From Compostimonas suwonensis (GTDB taxonomy: Bacteria; Actinomycetota; Actinomycetes; Actinomycetales; Microbacteriaceae): 64,000 nt of DNA. Below are positions 45,329 through 54,200 of the stretch, piece by piece. The first letter of the stretch is position 1, and each line of letters starts with the position of its first letter. A program made the position numbers and the translations under genes. The stretch lies in NCBI RefSeq assembly GCF_002797855.1, contig NZ_PGFB01000004.1:488194-552193 (forward strand). The letters are read 5' to 3'. The notes under the pieces were generated by a model that was not told the origin of the DNA, ran no database searches, and saw nothing but the letters and a program-made list of their open reading frames with translations.

Positions 45329-45406
45329 CGAGCGACGGGCAGTGGCGAGCGGCGACGCGGCATCCGACATCCGGAACCTGAAAGAACGACGAGAGGCAAG
45401 ACACAC

Positions 45407-47251
45407 GTGGTGAGTGACGCAGAAGCCCGGGACCCGGGAAACTCCGCATCGTGGACGCCCGAGGGTACCGGACAGGTCATCGACGGCGTGCACTACCACC
45501 AATTCGACATCGTGATCGTGGGTGCCGGCGGTGCCGGCATGCGCGCCGCGATCGAAGCGGGGCCGCACGCGAAGACGGCCGTGATCTCCAAGCTCTACCC
45601 GACCCGCTCGCACACCGGCGCCGCCCAGGGCGGCATGGCCGCAGCGCTCGCGAACGTCGAGGAGGACAACTGGGAGTGGCACACCTTCGACACCGTCAAG
45701 GGCGGTGACTACCTGGTCGACCAGGACGCCGCCGAGATCCTCGCGAAGGAGGCCATCGACGCGGTCATCGACCTCGAGAACATGGGCCTGCCGTTCAACA
45801 GGACGCCGGAGGGCAAGATCGACCAGCGCCGCTTCGGCGGCCACACCCGCGACCACGGCAAGGCCCCCGTGCGCCGCGCCTGCTACGCGGCCGACCGCAC
45901 GGGTCACATGATCCTGCAGACGCTCTTCCAGAACTGCGTCAAGCTCGGCATCAACTTCTTCAACGAGTACTACGTGCTCGACCTGGTCATGACCGAGGTC
46001 GACGGCGTCAAGAAGCCCTCGGGCGTCGTCGCCTACGAGCTCTCCACCGGCGAGCTGCACGTCTTCCAGGCCAAGGCCGTGATCTTCGCGACCGGCGGCT
46101 TCGGCAAGATCTACAAGACCACCTCCAACGCGCACACGCTCACGGGCGACGGCGTCGGCATCGTCTGGCGCAAGGGCCTGCCGCTCGAGGACATGGAGTT
46201 CTTCCAGTTCCACCCGACGGGGCTCGCCGGCCTCGGCATCCTGCTCACGGAGGGCGCCCGCGGTGAGGGCGCGATCCTGCGCAACGCGAGCGGCGAGCGT
46301 TTTATGGAGCGCTACGCGCCGACCATCAAAGACCTCGCCCCGCGTGACATCGTCGCGAGATGCATGGTGCAGGAGGTCGCGGAGGGCCGCGGCGCCGGCC
46401 CGCACAAAGACTACGTGCTGCTCGACTGCACGCACCTCGGCGCCGAGGTGCTCGAGACGAAGCTCCCCGACATCACCGAGTTCGCGCGCACCTATCTCGG
46501 CGTCGACCCCGTCGTCGAGCCCGTGCCCGTGATGCCGACCGCGCACTACGCGATGGGCGGCATCCCCACGAACGTGCGGGCGGAGGTGCTCAGCGACAAC
46601 ACGACCGTCGTGCCCGGCCTCTACGCCGCCGGCGAGTGCGCGTGCGTCTCGGTGCACGGCTCCAACCGCCTCGGCACCAACTCGCTGCTCGACATCAACG
46701 TCTTCGGCAAGCGCGCCGGCAACAACGCCGTCGAGTACGTGAAGACCGCCGAGTTCGTGCCGCTGCCGGATGACCCGGCCCGCGAGATCCGCGAGCTCGT
46801 GCAGCGCCTCAGCACCTCCGACGGCACCGAGCGCATCGCCTCGATCCGCCGCGAGCTGCAGGAGGAGATGGACAAGAACGCCCAGGTCTTCCGCACCGAC
46901 GAGTCGCTCGCCCAGGTCACCGAGACCATCCACGGCCTGCGCGAGCGCTACAAGAACATCGTCGTGCAAGACAAGGGCAAGCGGTTCAACACCGACCTGC
47001 TCGAGGCGATCGAGCTCGGCTTCCTGCTCGACCTCGCCGAGGTCGTCGTCTACTCGGCCCGCAACCGCAAGGAGAGCCGCGGCGGCCACATGCGCGACGA
47101 CTACCCTAAGCGCGACGACGAGAACTACATGAAGCACACGATGGCCTACCTCACGGGCGACCCGCACTCCGCGGATGCCGGTGACCACATCAGACTCGAC
47201 ACGAAACCCGTCGTCGTCACGAACTACCAGCCCATGGAGAGGAAGTACTAA
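45407..47251 (+). CDS. sdhA: Succinate dehydrogenase flavoprotein subunit
   Basis: 614 aa. Oxidises succinate to fumarate with covalently bound [23 protein letters not shown] is the dinucleotide motif; [15 protein letters not shown] contains the FAD-linking His (near residue 68); [42 protein letters not shown] (catalytic Arg), [13 protein letters not shown] and [18 protein letters not shown] are the substrate-site and FAD blocks. Start GTG 45407 or GTG 45410. It is soluble on the cytoplasmic side, bound to SdhB; third gene of the operon. Confidence 0.95.
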   Translation: MVSDAEARDPGNSASWTPEGTGQVIDGVHYHQFDIVIVGAGGAGMRAAIEAGPHAKTAVISKLYPTRSHTGAAQGGMAAALANVEEDNWEWHTFDTVKGGDYLVDQDAAEILAKEAIDAVIDLENMGLPFNRTPEGKIDQRRFGGHTRDHGKAPVRRACYAADRTGHMILQTLFQNCVKLGINFFNEYYVLDLVMTEVDGVKKPSGVVAYELSTGELHVFQAKAVIFATGGFGKIYKTTSNAHTLTGDGVGIVWRKGLPLEDMEFFQFHPTGLAGLGILLTEGARGEGAILRNASGERFMERYAPTIKDLAPRDIVARCMVQEVAEGRGAGPHKDYVLLDCTHLGAEVLETKLPDITEFARTYLGVDPVVEPVPVMPTAHYAMGGIPTNVRAEVLSDNTTVVPGLYAAGECACVSVHGSNRLGTNSLLDINVFGKRAGNNAVEYVKTAEFVPLPDDPAREIRELVQRLSTSDGTERIASIRRELQEEMDKNAQVFRTDESLAQVTETIHGLRERYKNIVVQDKGKRFNTDLLEAIELGFLLDLAEVVVYSARNRKESRGGHMRDDYPKRDDENYMKHTMAYLTGDPHSADAGDHIRLDTKPVVVTNYQPMERKY

Positions 47252-47253
47252 GC

Positions 47254-48018
47254 GTGAGCACTGCAATTCTGGACTCTCCCGCACCGGCCGAATCGGATGC
47301 CGTACAGAGCTTCACGATCACGCTCATCATCCGCCGGTTCATCCCGGAGATCGACACCGAGCCGCGTTGGGAGGATTTCGACGTCGAGGTGTACCCGACC
47401 GACAGGATCCTCGACGCCCTCCACAAGATCAAGTGGGAGCAGGACGGCTCGCTGACCTTCCGCCGCTCGTGCGCGCACGGCATCTGCGGCTCCGACGCCA
47501 TGCGCATCAACGGCCGCAACCGCCTCGCCTGCAAGACGCTCATCAAGGATCTCGACATCGAGAAGCCCATCTACGTGGAGGCCATCAAGGGCCTGCCGCT
47601 CGAGAAGGACCTCGTCGTCGACATGGACCCCTTCTTCGCGTCGTTCCGCGAGGTGCAGCCCTTCCTCGTCTCGAAGACGAAGGCGGAACCGGGCAAGGAG
47701 CGCATCCAGTCGGTCGCCGACCGCGCCCGCTTCGACGACACGACCAAGTGCATCCTCTGCGCGGCGTGCACCTCGAGCTGCCCCGTGTTCTGGACGGACG
47801 GCCAGTACTTCGGCCCGGCCGCGATCGTCAATGCGCACCGCTTCATCTTCGACAGCCGCGACGACAACGCGGCCGTGCGCCTCGACATCCTCAACGACAA
47901 GGAGGGGGTGTGGCGCTGCCGCACGACCTTCAACTGCACCGACGCGTGCCCCCGCGGCATCCAGGTGACGCAGGCCATCGCCGAGGTCAAGCAGGCCATC
48001 ATGCGCGGCAAGCCGTAG
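47254..48018 (+). CDS. sdhB: Succinate dehydrogenase iron-sulfur subunit
   Basis: 254 aa. Passes electrons from FAD to the membrane quinone. The N-terminal ferredoxin domain holds the [2Fe-2S] cysteines (RRSCAHGICGSDAM and NRLAC); the C-terminal domain has CILCAACTSSCP and CRTTFNCTDACPRGI for the [4Fe-4S] and [3Fe-4S] clusters. Start is GTG 47254, 2 bp after sdhA. Last gene of sdhCDAB, followed by a terminator. Confidence 0.95.
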   Translation: MSTAILDSPAPAESDAVQSFTITLIIRRFIPEIDTEPRWEDFDVEVYPTDRILDALHKIKWEQDGSLTFRRSCAHGICGSDAMRINGRNRLACKTLIKDLDIEKPIYVEAIKGLPLEKDLVVDMDPFFASFREVQPFLVSKTKAEPGKERIQSVADRARFDDTTKCILCAACTSSCPVFWTDGQYFGPAAIVNAHRFIFDSRDDNAAVRLDILNDKEGVWRCRTTFNCTDACPRGIQVTQAIAEVKQAIMRGKP

Positions 48019-48032
48019 AGCTCCGCACCGAG

Positions 48033-48064
48033 AAGGGCGTCCCGTCGATGACGGGGCGCCCTTT
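48033..48064 (+). terminator. Intrinsic terminator of sdhCDAB
   Basis: AAGGGCGTCCCGTC (48033-48046) pairs with 48050-48063 (one G-U) around a 3-nt loop, followed by a short TTT. It begins 15 bp after the sdhB stop. Confidence 0.75.
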
Positions 48065-48166
48065 CGCGTTGTCGGGAGGGCCCGGCAGGGTTGAGGGACG
48101 GAGTCCGCCCGGGCCAGCGCGCTGACGCCGAAGGAACGAGGGATGCTCAGATAATGTGGGAGGCGA

Positions 48167-48198
48167 CGCCCCCACCGACCCGAACGTCGGTGGGGGCG
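48167..48198. terminator. Terminator hairpin of the giant surface-protein gene
   Basis: CGCCCCCACCGAC (48167-48179) and its exact inverse (48186-48198), 6-nt loop. It lies 33 bp beyond the leftward stop at 48231 and could also catch rightward read-through from sdh. Confidence 0.7.
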
Positions 48199-48230
48199 CC
48201 GCCAGCTCGTGGGGCAGGTTTCGCCGCGAC

Positions 48231-51200
48231 CTAGACTTCGCGGTTCCTTCTGCGGCGGATGAGAACGACGACCGTGAGCAGCACGCCCAGACCCAGCAGG
48301 GCGAATCCGAGCGGGCCCATCCAGCTTCCGGTGAAGCCCGTGCTCGGCAGTCCGCCGGCGGGCGTCGCCGCATTGACCGGGTTCGGGTCGCAGTTCGGGT
48401 CGGCGGGCGGGTAGACCACCGTTCCGGCTGTCGTCGGGTTCAGGCGCACCTCGGTGACGGCCGAGCTGCGCAGATCGTAGTTCGGGTCGGCGGGGTCGAG
48501 CACCCAGCGGCCGTTCGGCAGCTGACGCCATCCGGGCCATCCGACGGTCACGCCCTGGTCGTCGACCACGGCGCCCGGCCAGAGCTGCTCGCCCGTGATG
48601 GGGTCGCCGTCCTGCCAGCCCTCGGGGATCGCGATCGGGTTGACGACCTTCGCACCGTTCGCGAGGATCGCCGCGACATCCGATGCCGGGATGCTCGGGT
48701 CGCGCAGCTCGTAGCCGTTCTGCGTCCACCAGATGAGGTCGATGTCGAGCGGGTCGATGTTCTGCGTGTTGTACGGCGTCACCGTGTACTGCAGGTACGG
48801 CGTGTTCGCGAGGCAGACGCCCTGAGCGGAGACGGCGATCGACTTGACCGGCGTCACGCTCGTCGACTCGTTGTTCGACGGATCCTTCTCGACGCCGTCG
48901 CTCGTGACGACCGCGGTGTTCAGGATGTCGAGGATCTTGCCCTCGGGGTCGCCGTTCTCGCGGGGCAGGGTCGCGGCCGTGGTCACCCAGAAGGTGAACT
49001 CCGCCTGACCGCCGGCCTCGAAGGGCTCCGTCTTGCTGAGGGTGAGGACCCCGCCGAACCCGTTCGCGTCGGCTCCGTCGAGTGTGACCGTCCAACCGTC
49101 GGGTACGGCGTAGGTCGTGGGATCGACCGCGATCGTCACCGGGATCTCGTCGCTGACGACCGTGTTCGGCGCCGCGACCTCTCCGAGGTTCTGGATCGTG
49201 AAGGTGTACTGGTAGCGATCGTTCTCATCGGTCGGGACAGCGGCGCCTTCAGCGGTTTCACCCCCGCTCGTCTTCGTGATCGCAAGGTCGACGGGGTGGC
49301 CGGTGTTGGTGATCGTGCAGGTGACGTCGCCGCCCAGGGGCACGGTCGCGACCGTGGCGTCCTGGTCGTCGCAGCTCCAGGCGCTCGCGGTGTAGAAGCC
49401 GAGCAGCGGGTTGTCGCTCGCCGTCGCCTCGTTCAGCGCGTAGTCGCCCGTCGGCACGATCCGGGTGATGCCCTGACCGTCGGTCTTGCCGAGGCCGGCG
49501 ACGATCACGGGGCCGCCTGTCGCGGTCAGCATCCAGTCGCTCGGCTGACCGAGTACGTTGTCACCGAGGTCGAGTCCGTCGAACTGCGAGTTGTCGACGT
49601 TCTTGACGATCGTGAGACGGCCGACCGGGATGTCCTGGCAGGCGTCGTCGCTGTACTCGACGGTGCCGTTGGTCATCGTGGCCTCATTGTCGAAGCCGTG
49701 GCCGGGCGTTCCCGTCTCGCACTGCGCGGTCGTCACGTCGGCGAGGGCGGCGACGTCGACCGTGAGGGTCACCGTGTAATCGTGCACCGTCGGGGCCTCG
49801 CCCGCGTGGGCGATGACCACGTCGTCCGCGAGGACTCCGCCGGCCCAGCCCGGGATCGGGCCGTCGGGGCCCGTCGCCGCGTAGGCCGTCACCGTCGCGC
49901 CGGCCGGGAGGGCCGGGGTATCGGAGAGGTCGTAGTAGAGATCCTGCGCGGAGGCGTTCGTCACCGTGATCGCGTAGTTCACGACCCACTTCCCGTCGAC
50001 GAGCTGCGGGGTTCCGACGTTGGTCTTCTCGACCGTCGTACGCGCCGGCTCCGAGCAGTCGGTGGCCGTCTGGCCGTTGCTGCCGTCGGCGAGGGTCACC
50101 GTGGCCGCGTTGCGGAAGCCGCCCGCGGTCACGCCGTTGTCGCCCGGCAGGCACTCGGCTGTGCCGTTGTCGAAGGCCGACGCGGCGACCGTCGCGGTGA
50201 CGGTGACGGTGTAGTCGTCGACCCCGCCCGCCGCGAGCGCCTGGCCCGTGGCGAGTGCCGTGTGGTCACCGGCGCCGGTCCACGTCGCGACGCCGTTGCC
50301 GGGGCCGGTCGCGGAGAGGGAGTTGATCGTGATGCCCGTTCCGAACGTCGTGACCGGCGAGTCGTCGAGGTCGTAGGCGAGCGGCACGACGTTGCTCTGG
50401 TTGGTCACCGTGATGTCGTAGACCACGCTCCAGGTGCCGTCGGCGTTCTGGGTCGTGCTCGAGACGGTCTTCTCGATCGCCGGAACGGCGGCCTTGGCCG
50501 TGTTCGTGATGACGCACGTCACGTCGTCGCCCGGGCCCAGGTGGAGGGTCGCGTTCTCGACCAGCACGGCGCCGTCGACGTCGGTGCACTCCCACGCGCT
50601 CGCGGTGAACTCGTCGGAGTAGGGGAAGTCGGCGACGGGCGCCTCGGCGAGGGTGTACTCGCCGGAGTCGACCGCGGCGTCCGTGATCGTCGCGTCACCG
50701 GTCACACCGCTGACCGCCGTGGGGCCGTCGGCGCTGAGCGTCCAGTTCTGCGGTGCGATGTCGAGGTCGGCGGGCTGGACCTCTTTGACGAGGGTCAGCT
50801 TCGGCGCGACATCCGTGTTCTCGATGGTGCACGTGACGTCGGCGCCGTAGCCCAGGGAGACCGTCGAGCCTGTGAGGGTGAAGTCGCCCTGCTCGGCCGC
50901 GCACGTCCAGTCGGTCAGCACGGTCCAGCCGGCGGGTCCGCCCTGCTCGGCGAGGGCGTAGTCGACTCCCTGGCCGACGGTGCCGCTGGCCTGGCCGTCA
51001 CCGCTGAAGCTGTCGGTGCGCCCGGCGCCGGTGGCCGAGAGCTTCCACTGGGTGGGGAGCGCCTGGCCGCCGTGGGTCGGGGTGACCTTCTTGACGAGCG
51101 TCAGGTTCTGCTCGCAGTCGACGACGTTCTCGAGCTCGTAGCTGTTGAGCTCCTTGTCGAGGGTCTTCGTGCCGCCGCCGTTCGACTCGAGCGTGCAGCC

Positions 51201-54200
51201 CTCGGGAACCTCGGCGGTCTCGCTCACGTTCACGGTCGCGCCCGCCTGGTAGCCGCCGTAGACCGTGCCGAACGCGGGGGCGTTCTGCTGGGTCAGCAGC
51301 AGGGCTGCGCTGAAGCCGTCGGGCTGGTCGCCGTTCGCGTAGCCGGTGCCGTCGATCGTCCAGCTCTTGGTCACGACGACCTTCACGGGGATGTCGGCAC
51401 AGGCGTCGTCGGTGAACTCGTCGTCGCCCGAGCTCAGGGTCGCTCCGTTGAAGAGGCCCTTGCCCGATCCGTCGCCAGTCGTCGCGCAGCGGAGATCCGC
51501 CGCGTCGGCGTCGTCGGCGATCGAGAAGACCACGGTGACCGTGAAGACGTCGACCGCCTGAGCGGGCAGCTGCACTCCCGAGGCGACCACGTCGGTCGTC
51601 GGCGCTGCGCCGTTCGTCGTGTTCCACGCGGTATTGACCGTCGCGTCGGCGCTCGTCACGGTGCGGCTGAGCACGGTGGCACCGGGCGCGAACGCCGGCA
51701 CGTCGCTCAGGTCGTAGACGAGCGACTGCTCGGTGTCGGTGTTCGTCGCGGTGAGCGTGTAGCTCACCGACCAGTCGTTCCCGGAGGCGACGGGCTGGCC
51801 CGCCGCGATCGTCTTGGTGAAGCTCGGCTTCGCGGGGTGCGAGCAGTCCTCGGCCGGCTGCTCGGTGCCGCCCGAGGTGAGCACGGCCGTGTTGAGGAAC
51901 CCGGTCCCGGTCTCGCCGTCCTGAAGCTCGCAGTCGGCAGCGGGGGTGCCCGTGACGCCGGCGGCGACGGAGGCGTTCACCGTGACCGTGTAGACGTGCA
52001 CCGCCTGCGCGGCGATCGTCTGCTCGCTCACGACCTGGGTCTTCGAGGTGCCGTTCCAGTCGGCGGCGGGTGCCGGCGTGCCGGCTCCCGCGACGATCGT
52101 CGGAGTGCCCACGATCGAGATGCCCTGGCCGTAGGCGAGGGTGTCGCTCAGGCTGTACTTCGTCACGTAGCTCTCGTTGCCGGTCACGGTCACGTCGTAC
52201 GCGATCGTCCAGCTTCCGTCGGCGTTCTGCGTCGTCGAGGTGACCGTCTTGTCGACCGTCGGGGTGCCGGCATCCGTCACGTCGCCGCAGGCCGTGTCGG
52301 ACGGCTCGTCCGCACCGCTCTTCAGGGTGATCGTGTTGATGAAGCCCTTGCCGTGCGCCTCGTCGTCGCACGTCGTGACCGACGTGGGCAGCCCGGCCGG
52401 GACCTCGACGGTGAAGCTCACCACGTAGCTGTGGGTCGCTCCCGCCTCGATCTGGATGGGCGTGTCAGCGGGGATGATGACGCCGTTCGCGTCGCTCCAG
52501 CTGCCGACCGTGACGGCCGGGGTGCCCGCTCCCGCGGTGACCGTCCAGTCGTCGATCGTGATCTGGCCGTCCCAGTTCGGGGTGTCGGTGAGGCTGTACC
52601 ACGCGGCCTTGCCGTTCGAGTTGTCGACGTCGACGACGTAGCTGACGTTCCACGAGCCGTCCGGCTGCTGGGTCACGGTCGGGGTGTTCTTCTCCGGCAC
52701 CGGCAGGGTGGGCGTGTCGCAGGCGTTCTTCTCCGTCGTCGCGCCACCCGTGGTCAGGGTCGCGACGTTGCGGAAGCCGGTTCCCGTCTCGGGGGCGTCG
52801 AGGGAGCAGTCGGCGGCGGCTGTGCCGATGACGCCGGCGGCGATCTGCGCGTTCGCCGTGATCCGGTAGGTGTCGGTCGCCCCGGCGGCCAGGGGCCGTT
52901 CATCGGCGAGGGCCGTCTTGTCGACGCCGTTCCAGTCGATCGGCTGATCGGGTGCCAGCACGGCGGTCGAGCTCGGCAGGGCGGTGATGCCCGCTCCGAA
53001 GGCGGGGGTGTCGCTCAGGTCGTAGACGCCCGTGGTCGCACCGCTGTTGGTCACGGTCACGAGGTAGCCGATCGTCCAGCTGCCGTCTTCGTTCTGGTGG
53101 GCCGGGCCGTCGAGGGTCTTCGTGTGGGTGATCTTCGGAAGCGGGATCGTCGCGCAGTCGCCGTCGTCGAGCGTCTGGTTGCCCGAGAGCACGGTGCCGT
53201 CGTTGACGATGCCGTTCGACGTGCCGGGTGCGCAGACGAGCGTCGCGGGGTCGGCCGACGAGCTCACGGCGACCGTGAGCGTCACGGTGTAGGAGTGCGT
53301 CGTGCTGGCGGGCAGCACGACCGCCGTGTTGATCGCCGGGCTGCCGGGCCCGAAGGCGGGCACGGCGTTCGGGGCGGGCGCCGAGTCGATCGGGGCGACG
53401 GTCGCGTTCGTGAGCGTCGTTCCGGCGGGCAGGGCGTGCGGCGTGTCGCTCAGGTCGTAGACGACTCCGGTCGTTCCCGAGGGGTTGGTCACGGTGAGCG
53501 TGTAGTTCACGTTCCACGTTCCGTCGCCGTTGTCGACGACGTCACCGGCGGTCTTCGAGAAGCTCGGCACAACCGGCTCGACGCAGTCCTCCGCGGGGGT
53601 CGTCGTGCCGTTGTGCGTGAGCACGGCGGTGTTGAGGAAGCCGCCGGCCGCCGGCGTGGAGCCGGGCAGGCACTCGAGGGTGCTCGGGGTCTTCGTGAAG
53701 GCGCCGGGCTCGACCGTCGCGTTGACGGTCACGACGTAGATGGCCGTGGTGCTCGGCGCGAGCGCCGTTCCCGCGGCCGCGAGCTCGTTGGCACCGGTCG
53801 CCGCGATCGCCACGGGGGTGGTGCTGCCGGGCTTGAGCACGTCGGCCGAGTTCACGACGATGTCGCCGCCGAACTTCAGGGTGTCGCTGAGCGCGTAGTC
53901 GGTGGCCTTGACCGAGCTGGGGTTGGTCACGGCGATGTCGTAGACGATCGTCCAGCTGCCGTCGGCGTTCGCCACGGGGTCGTGCGCCGTCTTGGTGATC
54001 GTCGGCACGACCGGGTTGAGCGTGTTGGTGATCTCGCAGGTCACGTTCTGGCCGACCGCGAGGCCCGGGAGCTTGCCGCCGGTCAACGTTCCGTAGCCGT
54101 TGTCGCAGACCCAGGCGCTGTGGCCGAACTCGCCCGCGCCGCTGAAGCCGGCGACCGGCTGCTCGCTCAGGGTGAAGTCGACGCCCGCCTTGACGGTGAC

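Noticed and set aside
44864..47284. 806-codon frame antisense to sdhD and sdhA
   Set aside because: Mirror-image artefact of a high-GC gene; composition is implausible and there are no domains.
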